Below, piece after piece: positions 49,615-58,553 of a stretch of 64,000 nt of DNA. Each line of letters opens with the position of its first letter. Position 1 is the first letter of the stretch. A model generated the notes under the pieces. The model was not told the DNA's origin and did not search any database. It saw only the letters and a list, made by a program, of their open reading frames with translations. The DNA comes from Nocardioides sp. Soil797 (GTDB taxonomy: Bacteria > Actinomycetota > Actinomycetes > Propionibacteriales > Nocardioidaceae): contig LMSR01000004.1 of NCBI GenBank assembly GCA_001429555.1, positions 1-64,000 on the forward strand, written 5' to 3'. The translations under genes and the position numbers were made by a program.

Positions 49615-50592
49615 TCAGCGGTTGTTGGCGCTGAAGTGCTGGTAGTCCTTCAGGCTGCTCCAGGCGCCGCCCCAACCCCAACCGATCCGGGCGAAGGCGC
49701 GCACCACCGGCCCGGACGCGGTGATCATGCCCGGGCGTACGTCGCCCCGGTCGAGGTAGGAGCCGGCCAGCTCGGGGAGCACCAGATCCCCTTTCAGATA
49801 GGGGTTCTGGAAGGGGTTGAGGTCGATCGCCAGGCCATACGCATGCTGGCTGTACGACGAGCCGCCGGTCGTCGCGCGACAGTTGAAGGCGCCGGTGCCG
49901 TTGCCGTCCCCGGTGGGGGCGGCATCCCGTTCCGCGACGGTGGTGATCGTCATCTGCTCCATCGGGAAGTCGTCGTCCCACAGGTCGTGGAAGACCTGCA
50001 CCAGTTGCTTGTCGACGGAGCTGTTCACCAGGAGCTCGCCGGTGTGGCGGCGCCCGTCGAAGCCACGGAAGGTCAGCCGGATCCAGGAGAGTTCGTCGGC
50101 CGCGACCGGGCATCCGGGAGCCCAGGTTGATCGCCGGATCACCTGTGCTGGTGCGGGATCTGAGATCACGGCCCTGAAGCCCTTGCCGGGAAGCATCGGG
50201 ACCGAGTCGGACAACGTGAACCGGCGGATGCGCAGGACCTTCGGTGTCGGTCGCTGTTCGCCGTACCCGTCGGGAGTGGTGGGCAGCACCCGCGTGCCGA
50301 GCCAGGGCGGAGGCACCGTGCCGGGTGCCGGCGCGGGCGTTGAGGGCGTGGTGGGAGCCGTCGGCGTCGAGGTGCCCGGCGTGCTGGGGTCAGGGCCGGG
50401 CCTGGACGGCATGGTCTGCGCCGAGATCGACGATGTGGGGCGACCCAGTGGCGTCTCGGACTGCCGGTCGCCCGAGCACCCCGCCAGCCACCCCGCCAGC
50501 CCGGCCGCCAGGGCGACAGCCAAGCAGCCGGTCGGCGCAAGGATTCGGCAGCGGGCCCGCCATGCAGGCAGTCGATCCCGGTTCCGATGCAT
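49615..50592 (-). CDS. M15 family D-Ala-D-Ala carboxypeptidase-like lipoprotein
   Basis: A 325-residue secreted protein with a signal peptide and lipobox W-L-A-G-C (Cys39), a Ser/Pro/Thr-rich linker (residues 55-95), then a C-terminal M15 peptidase domain. Zinc ligands are seen in S-Q-H-A-Y-G-L-A-I-D-L-N-P (His, Asp) and in D-Y-Q-H-F (His) near the end. It trims or cuts peptidoglycan stems at the cell surface, next door to a penicillin-binding lipoprotein. ATG50592 is divergent from the GNAT-methyltransferase gene by 40 bases. Confidence 0.85.
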   Translation of the reverse strand: MHRNRDRLPAWRARCRILAPTGCLAVALAAGLAGWLAGCSGDRQSETPLGRPTSSISAQTMPSRPGPDPSTPGTSTPTAPTTPSTPAPAPGTVPPPWLGTRVLPTTPDGYGEQRPTPKVLRIRRFTLSDSVPMLPGKGFRAVISDPAPAQVIRRSTWAPGCPVAADELSWIRLTFRGFDGRRHTGELLVNSSVDKQLVQVFHDLWDDDFPMEQMTITTVAERDAAPTGDGNGTGAFNCRATTGGSSYSQHAYGLAIDLNPFQNPYLKGDLVLPELAGSYLDRGDVRPGMITASGPVVRAFARIGWGWGGAWSSLKDYQHFSANNR

Positions 50593-50632
50593 GCCGTCAG
50601 AATACGACCGGCCGGATGGTCGGATCGCTGCG

Positions 50633-51913
50633 ATGATGGGCATCATGGATGCAGGTGGACAGCCGTCGCAGTGGGCCCTGCGCCCCGCGCAACCGGATGA
50701 TCTCGACGCGATCGTCGAGCTTCGCGCCACGGTGATGCGACCGGACCTGGAACGGCTCGGACGCTTCGACGAGACCCGGGTGCGGCAACGGCTGCGAGAC
50801 TCCTTCGCGCCCGAGCACACCTGGGTGATCGAGGTCGAGGACGACTTCGTCGGGTGCATCGCGTTGCGGCCGGAGGACGGCGGTCCCTGGTTGGAGCACT
50901 TCTACGTCGACCCCAGGATCCAGGGCCGCGGGCTCGGGTCGGCGGTCCTGGAGTCGGTGCTGGCGCGCACCGATGCCGACGGCCGCAGGGTCCGGGTCAA
51001 CGTCCTCCAGGGCAGCGACGCCCGGCGGCTCTACGAGCGCCACGGGTTCGTGGAGCAGTCACAGGACCCGATCGACATCTGGATGGCGCGAGAACCGGGC
51101 GGCACGATGTCCGACCTCGTGGCCCGGCTGCGCGCGGCAGGGTGTGTGTACGCCGAGGAGGAGGCCGCGATCCTCCTGGAGGCGGCCGGCGGGGCAGCAG
51201 CCGGCGACCTCGAGGCGCTCGTCGCACGGCGGGTGGCCGGTGAGCCACTCGAGCACGTCGTGGGGTGGGCGGAGTTCTGCGGTCTGAGGGTGGGTGTGGC
51301 CGACGGGGTGTTCGTGCCGCGTCGACGCACGGAGCAGCTGGTCGAGCTCGCCGCGGCCAGCGCACCGGAGGCCAAGGTCGTCGTCGACCTGTGTTGTGGA
51401 TCCGGTGCGTTGGGGATGGCCTTCCGTGCCCGGGTGCCCGTCGACGAGCTGCACGCGGCCGACGTGGATCCCGTGGCGGTGGCCTGTGCGCGGCGCAACC
51501 TTGGTCTCGAGATGGTTCCTGACACTCGTTCCTCAGCTCGCTCCTCAGCCACCGTCGGGGCGGCCCAGGTGCACCAGGGCGATCTGTTCGAGGCATTGCC
51601 CGGCGAGCTGCGCGGGCGGGTCGACGTACTCCTGGCCAACACGCCGTACGTCCCGAGCGACGAGATCGACTTCCTGCCGGGCGAGGCCCGCGACCACGAG
51701 CCGCGAGTCACGCTCGACGGCGGCAAGGACGGGCTGGACGTCGCCCGACGGGTCGTCGACGGTGCCGGGGAGTGGCTGGCGCCCGGCGGCTGGGTGTTCA
51801 TCGAGGCCAGCGACCACCAGGCAGCCAAGCTACGTGCGCACATGGTGGGCTGCGGGTTGCGGGCGGTCGTCGACGAGTCCGTGGTCGCGGGGCAGCGACC
51901 CGAAGAACGGTGA
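50633..51913 (+). CDS. GNAT acetyltransferase fused to PrmC-like methyltransferase
   Basis: One 426-residue frame with two domains. Residues 1-155 are a GNAT (D-P-R-I-Q-G-R-G-L-G-S-A-V-L loop; R-R-L-Y-E-R-H-G-F). From residue 159 follows a putative protein-glutamine N5-methyltransferase with V-V-D-L-C-C-G-S-G-A-L-G (SAM loop) and N-T-P-Y (Asn336), the N-P-P-Y variant. An internal ATG at 51107 marks where a separate methyltransferase would begin, but no stop separates the domains. Possible translation of the second half alone cannot be excluded. It is divergent from the M15 gene. Confidence 0.83.
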   Translation: MMGIMDAGGQPSQWALRPAQPDDLDAIVELRATVMRPDLERLGRFDETRVRQRLRDSFAPEHTWVIEVEDDFVGCIALRPEDGGPWLEHFYVDPRIQGRGLGSAVLESVLARTDADGRRVRVNVLQGSDARRLYERHGFVEQSQDPIDIWMAREPGGTMSDLVARLRAAGCVYAEEEAAILLEAAGGAAAGDLEALVARRVAGEPLEHVVGWAEFCGLRVGVADGVFVPRRRTEQLVELAAASAPEAKVVVDLCCGSGALGMAFRARVPVDELHAADVDPVAVACARRNLGLEMVPDTRSSARSSATVGAAQVHQGDLFEALPGELRGRVDVLLANTPYVPSDEIDFLPGEARDHEPRVTLDGGKDGLDVARRVVDGAGEWLAPGGWVFIEASDHQAAKLRAHMVGCGLRAVVDESVVAGQRPEER

Positions 51914-51962
51914 CGTGGACAGGCCATTGTGACCGGTGCCACTCCGGCCTAGTCTCCGAGAG

Positions 51963-53561
51963 GTGGAGACCTTCGACTACGTCATCGTCGGCGCGGGCAG
52001 CGCCGGCGCAGTGCTCGCCAACCGCCTCACCGAGGACGCCGACACCACGGTGCTGCTCCTCGAGGCCGGCCCACCCGCCGATGCCGACGAGATCTCGGTC
52101 CCGGCCGCGTTCTCGACCCTGATCAAGACGCGCTGGGACTGGAACTACCGCACCGTCGAGCAGAAGCAGCTCAACGGACGACGCACCGACTGGCCCCGGA
52201 TGAAGGCACTCGGCGGGTGCTCGTCGATGAACGCGATGATCTACATTCGCGGAAACCGGGCCGACTACGACACCTGGCGCGACGAGTACGGCGCCACCGG
52301 CTGGGGCCACGACGACGTGTTGCCCTACTTCATCAAGGCCGAGCACAACTCCCGCCTCGGTGGTCCGCTGCACGGCCAGGACGGTCCGCTCCACGTCGAG
52401 GACCGCCGCTACACCCATGAGCTCACGCATGCCTGGGTCGACTCGGCGGTGGCGGCCGGCTTCAAGCCGAACGACGACTTCAACGGCGTCGAGCAGGAGG
52501 GCGCCGGGCTCTACCAGGTGACCTGCCACAACGGACACCGCTGGTCGACCGCCCGGGCCTACCTCGACGCGGCGGCCGAGCGGCCCAACCTGACCATCCG
52601 CACCGGCGCCCTGGCCGAGCGCATCGTGATCGAGGGCGGGCGGGCCAAGGGCGTCGGCTACCTCACCGCGGACGGCCCTCAGACGGCGTACGCCGATGGC
52701 GAGGTGCTGTTGTGCGGTGGGGCGATCAACTCGCCGCACCTGCTGATGCTCTCCGGGGTCGGACCAGCCACCCATCTGCGCGAGTTCGGCATCGACGTGG
52801 TCGCAGACCTGGCGATGGTGGGGGCGAACCTGCACGACCACCCCGCGACGCCGCTGGTCTTCCACACCCGCGACACCACCGACGTGGCCGACTTCAACAA
52901 CCTGGCCAACTTCGTGCGCGCCAAGACGCGTGGCACCGGGCCGCTGGTCTCCAACATCGGTGAGGGCGGCGGATTCTGGAGGAGCCGCGACGACCTGGCC
53001 GCGCCCGACCTGCAGGCCCACATCGCGCCGAGTGGCTTCTGGGACAACGGCCTCCACGAGGCCACCACCCGCAAGGTGACCCTGGCGCCGACACTGGTCA
53101 ACGTGGCCAGTCGCGGCCACATCCGCTTGCGCTCGACCAACCCGCGCTGGCATCCCGAGATCGATCCGAACTACTACGACGACCAGGCCGACCTCGACGC
53201 GATGGTGGCCGGGGCCCGGCGGTTGCTCGAGACCGCCCGCACCGGTCCGCTGGCCAAGTTCATCGCCGCGCCCGCCATGCCCGCCGCCGCCGACCCTGAC
53301 GACGGCCAGCTCGTCGACCACATCCGCACCCTCAGCCAGACCCTCTTCCACCCGGTCGGCACCTGCGCGATGGGTGACGACGAACGCTCCGTGGTCGACC
53401 CCGAGCTGCGGGTGCGCGGCATCGAGGGTCTCCGGGTGATCGACGCCAGCGTGATGCCGATGGTGCCGCGCGGCAACACCAACGCCCCCACCATCATGAT
53501 CGGCGAGAAGGCCGCAGACCTGATCCGCAACGGCTCGATCCGCAACGAGGAGAACCGATGA
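51963..53561 (+). CDS. GMC family oxidoreductase (choline dehydrogenase-like)
   Basis: A 532-residue FAD enzyme with the N-terminal dinucleotide motif [14 protein letters not shown]. It has both GMC signatures: [14 protein letters not shown] near residue 88 and [15 protein letters not shown] near residue 258. The catalytic His is in [12 protein letters not shown]. It oxidises a primary alcohol to an aldehyde. GTG51963 is the start. Its stop overlaps the aldehyde dehydrogenase start (ATGA), implying alcohol-to-acid conversion in two steps. The alcohol may be choline, but this is not proved. Confidence 0.9.
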   Translation: METFDYVIVGAGSAGAVLANRLTEDADTTVLLLEAGPPADADEISVPAAFSTLIKTRWDWNYRTVEQKQLNGRRTDWPRMKALGGCSSMNAMIYIRGNRADYDTWRDEYGATGWGHDDVLPYFIKAEHNSRLGGPLHGQDGPLHVEDRRYTHELTHAWVDSAVAAGFKPNDDFNGVEQEGAGLYQVTCHNGHRWSTARAYLDAAAERPNLTIRTGALAERIVIEGGRAKGVGYLTADGPQTAYADGEVLLCGGAINSPHLLMLSGVGPATHLREFGIDVVADLAMVGANLHDHPATPLVFHTRDTTDVADFNNLANFVRAKTRGTGPLVSNIGEGGGFWRSRDDLAAPDLQAHIAPSGFWDNGLHEATTRKVTLAPTLVNVASRGHIRLRSTNPRWHPEIDPNYYDDQADLDAMVAGARRLLETARTGPLAKFIAAPAMPAAADPDDGQLVDHIRTLSQTLFHPVGTCAMGDDERSVVDPELRVRGIEGLRVIDASVMPMVPRGNTNAPTIMIGEKAADLIRNGSIRNEENR

Positions 53562-55036
53562 CCGACAAGCTCGAGAGTCTGAACCCGATCACCGGGGACG
53601 TCGTCGGCACCTACGCCATCGACGACGCCGCCTCGATTGCGGTCGCCGTGGAACGGGCCCGAGCGCTCACCCCGTGGTGGGTCTCCATCGGCCACGACGG
53701 TCGCAAGGAGGTGCTCGCCCAGTGGCGCGGGGTGATCACCCGGCGGATGGCGCAGCTGGCCCAGGTCGTGCACGAGGAGACCGGCAAGCCCCACGCCGAC
53801 GCGATCCTCGAGATCGGGCTGGCCATCGACCACCTGGCCTGGGCGGCCGGCCATGCGAAGAAGACGCTGGGTCGTCGCAAGGTCAGTGCCGGCCTGCTGA
53901 TGTCCAACCAGCTGGCCGAGAAGGAGTACAAGCCGCTCGGGGTGATCGGTGTGATCGGCCCCTGGAACTATCCCGTCTTCACCCCGATGGGCTCGATCGT
54001 CTACGCGCTCGCCGCCGGCAACGCGGTGGTCTTCAAGCCCAGCGAGCACACGCCCGGCGTCGGCCAGTGGCTGGCCGACAGCCTCTCCGAGGTGCTGCCC
54101 GACCAGAGCCTGCTCACCTGCGTCCACGGGGTCGGTCCGACCGGTGCCGACCTGTGCCGCGCCGACATCGACAAGCTGGCCTTCACCGGCTCGGCGGCGA
54201 CCGGCAGGAAGGTGATGGCCACCTGCGCGGAGAACCTCACCCCGGTGGTCATCGAGGCCGGAGGCAAGGACGCGATGCTGGTCGACGTCGATGCCGACCT
54301 GGCCGCTGCCGCCGATGCCGCTGCGTGGGGTGCCTTCTCCAACGCCGGCCAGACCTGCGTCGGGGTGGAGCGGGTCTACGTGCACGAGTCGGCGTACGAC
54401 GAGTTCCTGGCCGAGCTGACCGAGGCCAGCAAGGGAGTGCGGGCCGACGTCGGCGCACAGCTGGGTCCGATGACGATGGAGTCCCAGGTCGGCGTGGTGC
54501 GCAGCCACATCGAGGACGCCCTGGCGCGCGGAGGACGCGCGGTGATCGGCGGCGCCGGTGCCGTGGGTGACCGGTTCATCCAGCCGACCATCCTGGTCGA
54601 CGTACCCGAGGACTCGCTGGCGATCACCGAGGAGACCTTCGGGCCGACCGTGACGGTGACGCGGGTCAAGGACATGGACGAGGCCGTGGAGCTGGCCAAC
54701 GGCGGCAAGTACGGCCTCGGCGGCGCCGTCTTCAGCAAGCGCCGCGGGGCCGAGCTCGCCCAGCGACTGCGCTCGGGGATGACCTCGGTCAACTCGGTGA
54801 TCGCCTTCGCGGCAGTGCCGTCGCTGCCCTTTGGTGGTGTGGGCGACTCCGGGTTCGGTCGGATCCACGGCGAGGACGGGCTCAAGGAGTTCACCTACGC
54901 CCACTCCACGACCCGGCAGCGGATGAAGCCGCTGCTCAACCTGACCTCCTTCACCCGCGGCGAGAAGGAGGAGACGGCGTTCGCGACCCTACTCACCGCG
55001 CTCCACGGCAGGGCCTCGCAGCTGCGCAAGGCCTGA
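53558..55036 (+). CDS. NAD(P)-dependent aldehyde dehydrogenase
   Basis: A 492-residue ALDH-superfamily enzyme. The catalytic Glu233 is in V-V-I-E-A-G-G-K-D and the catalytic Cys267 in [16 protein letters not shown] near residue 135 binds the cofactor. Sequence around the Cys resembles the fatty-aldehyde/succinic-semialdehyde branch more than classical betaine-aldehyde dehydrogenase. It oxidises the aldehyde made by the upstream GMC enzyme, with which it overlaps by four bases. The RelA/SpoT-domain gene follows after 27 bases on the same strand. Confidence 0.9.
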   Translation: MTDKLESLNPITGDVVGTYAIDDAASIAVAVERARALTPWWVSIGHDGRKEVLAQWRGVITRRMAQLAQVVHEETGKPHADAILEIGLAIDHLAWAAGHAKKTLGRRKVSAGLLMSNQLAEKEYKPLGVIGVIGPWNYPVFTPMGSIVYALAAGNAVVFKPSEHTPGVGQWLADSLSEVLPDQSLLTCVHGVGPTGADLCRADIDKLAFTGSAATGRKVMATCAENLTPVVIEAGGKDAMLVDVDADLAAAADAAAWGAFSNAGQTCVGVERVYVHESAYDEFLAELTEASKGVRADVGAQLGPMTMESQVGVVRSHIEDALARGGRAVIGGAGAVGDRFIQPTILVDVPEDSLAITEETFGPTVTVTRVKDMDEAVELANGGKYGLGGAVFSKRRGAELAQRLRSGMTSVNSVIAFAAVPSLPFGGVGDSGFGRIHGEDGLKEFTYAHSTTRQRMKPLLNLTSFTRGEKEETAFATLLTALHGRASQLRKA

Positions 55037-55063
55037 CGTCAGCCGAACCCCTAGGGTGGGGGC

Positions 55064-56089
55064 ATGTCCAGGAAGCCCCGGCGGCGCGGCCGCACGTCAG
55101 CAGCGTCTGCTGCCGTGCAGAAGTACGCCGCCGCACAGCCCGGGCTCGAGGCGATCACCAGGCAGTACGTCGACCTGATCACCCACATGCTCGACGACGC
55201 CGGCATCAACTACCTCAGCGTCACCGGGCGCACAAAGTCCGTCGCCTCCTATGCCGGCAAGGCGGAACGGCTCGCCGACGACGAGGACCCCCTGACCGAG
55301 ATCACCGACATGATCGGGGTCCGGGTGATCACCTACGTCCACGCCGATGTGGCGGCCGTGGCCGACGTCCTCGGTGACGAGCTGGTGGTCCTCGATGACC
55401 GCGACCTCGGGCAGGAGACGGCCAGCGAGGGCCGCTTCGGGTACTCCAGCCGACACGTGCTGGCCACCGTTGCGGAGGACGGGGCGGCGAAGCTGGTCGG
55501 GCACAATGCGTCGGTCCAGATCCGCACGGTGCTGCAGCACGCATGGGCCGAGTTCGAGCACGACATCCGCTACAAGGGCAAGATCCCCGAGGAGCACGCT
55601 CCCGACCTCGACCGCCGGTTCACCCTGGCCGCCGGGCTGATCGAGCTGGCCGACAAGGAGTTCTCCCGGATCCGTGACGTCCTGCGTGCCACCGTCACCG
55701 AGGAACGCGACGAGACCGACGAGGAGGACCCGCGCATCGACGCGAAGGAGCTGGCCACCTTCCTCGGCACCCAGTACGCCGACGTCGGTTGGTCCCGCTC
55801 CGACCACTACGCCTGGATCTCCGGGCTCCTGCTGGAGCTGGGCATCGCCTCGCTCGACGAGCTGGCCGGGTTGCTGGTCTCCATCGACAGCGAGTCGATC
55901 GACGCCCGGATGGGCTACAAGTACCCAGCCGGCGCCGTACGCCGCCTCGATGACGCGCTGCTCGCGGTCTTCGGCGCGAAGTACGTGGCCCTGCACGGCA
56001 ACGCCCACCGCGTCGACCTCTTGAGGGCCCGGCTGGAGAAGCTGCGCGCCGACCTGCCCGAGCTCCCCGACCTCACCGATCCCCAGTAG
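55064..56089 (+). CDS. RelA/SpoT-domain protein with altered catalytic Glu
   Basis: A 341-residue protein with an N-terminal RelA/SpoT nucleotidyltransferase domain (residues 25-200) and an extra C-terminal region. The first catalytic Asp is present (I-T-D-M-I-G-V-R-V, Asp82). The second motif reads A-S-V-Q-I-R-T, with Ser150 where synthetases have Glu (E-x-Q-x-R-T); the synthetase at 46298 keeps it. Activity may be lost or changed, leaving nucleotide sensing. The C-terminal region (about 210-341) lacks ACT or TGS features. Repeat copy B starts at its stop codon. Confidence 0.83.
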   Translation: MSRKPRRRGRTSAASAAVQKYAAAQPGLEAITRQYVDLITHMLDDAGINYLSVTGRTKSVASYAGKAERLADDEDPLTEITDMIGVRVITYVHADVAAVADVLGDELVVLDDRDLGQETASEGRFGYSSRHVLATVAEDGAAKLVGHNASVQIRTVLQHAWAEFEHDIRYKGKIPEEHAPDLDRRFTLAAGLIELADKEFSRIRDVLRATVTEERDETDEEDPRIDAKELATFLGTQYADVGWSRSDHYAWISGLLLELGIASLDELAGLLVSIDSESIDARMGYKYPAGAVRRLDDALLAVFGAKYVALHGNAHRVDLLRARLEKLRADLPELPDLTDPQ

Positions 56090-56157
56090 TAACGCGGGGT
56101 TATGGTCGCTGAACCCGCGCCGTGACGTCCGATTTCGTCAACAGCACCGCACAAGTG
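56088..56157 (+). repeat. 71-bp dispersed 3' element, copy B
   Basis: It is the minus-strand orientation of the same element as copies A and C, 62 of 71 bases identical to C. The GTTACT end overlaps the stop codon of the RelA/SpoT-domain gene, so it forms the beginning of that gene's 3' UTR, again reading AGTAACGCGGGGTTAT. It is the most diverged copy; its second hairpin has more mismatches. A 13-bp tandem repeat follows directly. Confidence 0.72.
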
Positions 56158-56196
56158 CCAGCGCCCGTTGCCAGCGCCCGTTCCCAGCGCCCGTAC
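56158..56196 (+). repeat. 13-bp tandem repeat beside copy B
   Basis: CCAGCGCCCGTTG is repeated three times with only terminal differences (56158, 56171, 56184). It directly follows copy B of the 71-bp element. It lies outside genes, between two convergent stop codons. Confidence 0.75.
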
Positions 56197-56214
56197 GGCG
56201 GGTCAGGAGCCCGG

Positions 56215-58350
56215 CTAGCGTGCCCTGACCCGCAACGCCACGGCGTCCTTGGGACGGTGCGCCGGTGAGGTTGCCTGCAGGTTGAACTTCCGGGCGTCAC
56301 CCTTTCGCGCCTTGGCAGTGCGGGTGACCCTCACCGTCATCGTCCAGTGCTTCCCGGGTCGGATCGTGGGAGTTCGGAACGTGCCGGCCACGACCTTGCG
56401 CGTGACGTTCGTGCCGTTCGCGACGTACTTCATCCGGAACTTGGCCGACCCCTTGGCTCCGGCGAGCCAGAAGCGCTCGGCAACGTTGCCGTCATTGCCG
56501 ATCCGCACCTGCACGACCTGGGTGTTCCTCGCCCTCCTGAGGTCGTAGGTGACGATCTGACCCGGTTTGGCGCGTCCGTGGATGCCGTCGCCGACGAACT
56601 TCTTCGAGCCCTGCTTGCGGATCGTGGCATCGGGTCGGTGCAGCTCGCCAACCGAGTAGTGGCGGGTGACGGTCGCGGTGTTGCCCGCGCCGTCCGTCGC
56701 GGTGACGGAGACCGTGTGCTCGCCGGGTGTCGAGGTGTCAAGGCGGTCGCCCTGCATTCCCGTGGTCACGCAGGACTGCAGGCTGGAACCTCCGCGGTCT
56801 GTGCAGGTGTACGCCGGCCGCACGACCTCGTTGCCGTCGTACGCCGCCCCGTCGGTGACCGGGAGCTCGACCGTGGGGTCGGTCGCGTCGGGGATGGTGG
56901 TGCGGTCGGCGCGATAGGTGAACTGGCGGCTGTTGAGGTCGGCAGTCGGGTCCTTCAGCTCCCAGACGACCTCCTTGTCCGGGTTGATCTCGCTGACCAC
57001 GGCGTCACGCGAGGAGGCCCAACCGACCAGGGTGTTGCCGTTGGGGAGTCGCTCGGCCGACCCCGCGAAGATCGCGAACTGCCCGACGTGGGTGTACTCC
57101 CAGACCAAGCTGGCTTCCATCGTCGTCTCGTCGATCGCGTACTCGGTGATCCGGGTGGTGGGGCGGGGGATGGTGTCGCCGGCCCGGTCAGCGGGGTTGA
57201 TGCACAGGGGGTGTGCGCCGCCAAAGGTCCACGACCCGTTGTCGAAGATCAGGATGTGTCCGTCGTCGAGCTGGCTGGCGGTGTGCTGGGCACACGGACC
57301 ACCCTCACCTTCGTCGAACTCGAAGCTGCTGTCGTGGCCGCCGAGCTTCCACACGATGTCGCCCTCGGCGAAGCCGGCGCGGGGAGTCCGCGCGATCTTG
57401 AAGACCGCGCTGAAGTGGCGGAACGAGGCGAGGATGTCGCCGTCGTCCATGATCTGGATGGAGTTGATGTGGGCGTAGTCGGGGTTGGTCTCCTCGATCA
57501 CCGACTCGTCTCGCGGGGTGACGTGGTCACTGGTGTTCCACTCGAAGAGCTTGTTCCCGTCGGCATCAACCTGCTGGATGACGGCGTCCGTCAGGCCGGA
57601 CTCGGCATTCGGCTCGTAGGACACGAAGTAGCGCGTGCCGTCCTCCATCAGGATCGAGTCGTGCCCGTCGGTGTTCTTGAGACCCTGGGTCTCGTGGGAG
57701 CCGGTCGGGGAGAGGTCGTCACCCAGTGTGACAACTGCGCTGCCGGTCTTTCCCGGGCTGGTCGCCGAGCCACGCGAGACGGACAGCTCGCCGTTCGGCT
57801 GGCGCTTGAAGTCCATCGCGGAGGTGGCCTCCTCGTGCACCGTGGCCGGCACACCGTTCGCGTCGACGGCCACCTCGTAGAACGGCGTACCGCCTCCCCA
57901 GAGACCGAGGGTGAGCAGCGTGAGCTCCTGCGGCGCCGGCTGGCTCCCGGAAGCAGTGACGGCATGCAGATCGGTGGGCAGGTAGATCAGTGAGTAGGCA
58001 CTCGTGCCGGACGAGTCCTCGATGATCACGGAGATCTCGTCACCGGCCGCCAACCCGCGCACCGTCCGCTGACCCGTGGGGGCCGGGCGGCCGTCGATCC
58101 TGATCGTGCCGTTCCGCTCACCCGTTCCCGCGGTCACCTTCACGGTGCCGTTGCTGGCTGCGGTCGTGGTGATTCCGTAGCGCTCGATGCTCGGCTTGAA
58201 GGCGGGGTACGTCGCCACGCCCGCGCCGGTGACCGTCAGCGAGTGGGCCGGTGCGGCCGTCACTTGAGCCGCGCTCGTCGGCGCCGCCGTCGACGGTGTG
58301 GTGACCAGTGCGGAGGGGACCAACAGGAGCGCGGCCAGGATCAGCTTCAT
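56215..58350 (-). CDS. Secreted arylsulfotransferase (ASST) family protein
   Basis: A 711-residue exported protein with signal peptide M-K-L-I-L-A-A-L-L-L-V-P-S and an Ala/Ser/Thr-rich spacer. An N-terminal beta domain (about 40-160) precedes a propeller typical of the ASST family (D-Y-A-H-I-N-S-I-Q, G-D-I-V-W-K-L-G-G-H, A-Q-H-T-A-S-Q-L-D-D-G-H). A C-terminal Ig-like region follows (T-D-R-G-G-S-S-L-Q-S-C). ASST enzymes transfer sulfate between phenols through a His; several His in the propeller could serve. Secretion is plain, but the substrate is unknown. It is divergent from the BNR lipoprotein by about 200 bases. Confidence 0.8.
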   Translation of the reverse strand: MKLILAALLLVPSALVTTPSTAAPTSAAQVTAAPAHSLTVTGAGVATYPAFKPSIERYGITTTAASNGTVKVTAGTGERNGTIRIDGRPAPTGQRTVRGLAAGDEISVIIEDSSGTSAYSLIYLPTDLHAVTASGSQPAPQELTLLTLGLWGGGTPFYEVAVDANGVPATVHEEATSAMDFKRQPNGELSVSRGSATSPGKTGSAVVTLGDDLSPTGSHETQGLKNTDGHDSILMEDGTRYFVSYEPNAESGLTDAVIQQVDADGNKLFEWNTSDHVTPRDESVIEETNPDYAHINSIQIMDDGDILASFRHFSAVFKIARTPRAGFAEGDIVWKLGGHDSSFEFDEGEGGPCAQHTASQLDDGHILIFDNGSWTFGGAHPLCINPADRAGDTIPRPTTRITEYAIDETTMEASLVWEYTHVGQFAIFAGSAERLPNGNTLVGWASSRDAVVSEINPDKEVVWELKDPTADLNSRQFTYRADRTTIPDATDPTVELPVTDGAAYDGNEVVRPAYTCTDRGGSSLQSCVTTGMQGDRLDTSTPGEHTVSVTATDGAGNTATVTRHYSVGELHRPDATIRKQGSKKFVGDGIHGRAKPGQIVTYDLRRARNTQVVQVRIGNDGNVAERFWLAGAKGSAKFRMKYVANGTNVTRKVVAGTFRTPTIRPGKHWTMTVRVTRTAKARKGDARKFNLQATSPAHRPKDAVALRVRAR

Positions 58351-58432
58351 CGACTCACCGTAGGGCGCCCGGTCGGTGTTGTCCGCAGGATCGGGAAGTT
58401 GCCCTCGCCATCTCGGCGTACGCCGTGGGGCC

Positions 58433-58462
58433 GGGCCGACGTACGCCGGGCCGACGCACGCC
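58433..58462. repeat. 15-bp direct repeats upstream of ASST and BNR genes
   Basis: GGGCCGACGTACGCC and GGGCCGACGCACGCC stand side by side (58433-58447, 58448-58462), one mismatch apart, in the 203-base divergent region between two secreted-protein genes. A GGCGTACGCC palindrome is also present at 58415-58424. They are candidate regulator sites for the divergent pair; nothing else was recognised in the gap. Confidence 0.4.
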
Positions 58463-58553
58463 GGCGGATGCGAGCCTGTGGAGAACCGTTTGCGGGCCAC
58501 GAACCGCCACCGAATACTGATGGGCACCAACTTCATCTCTCGGGGGTTCGACC

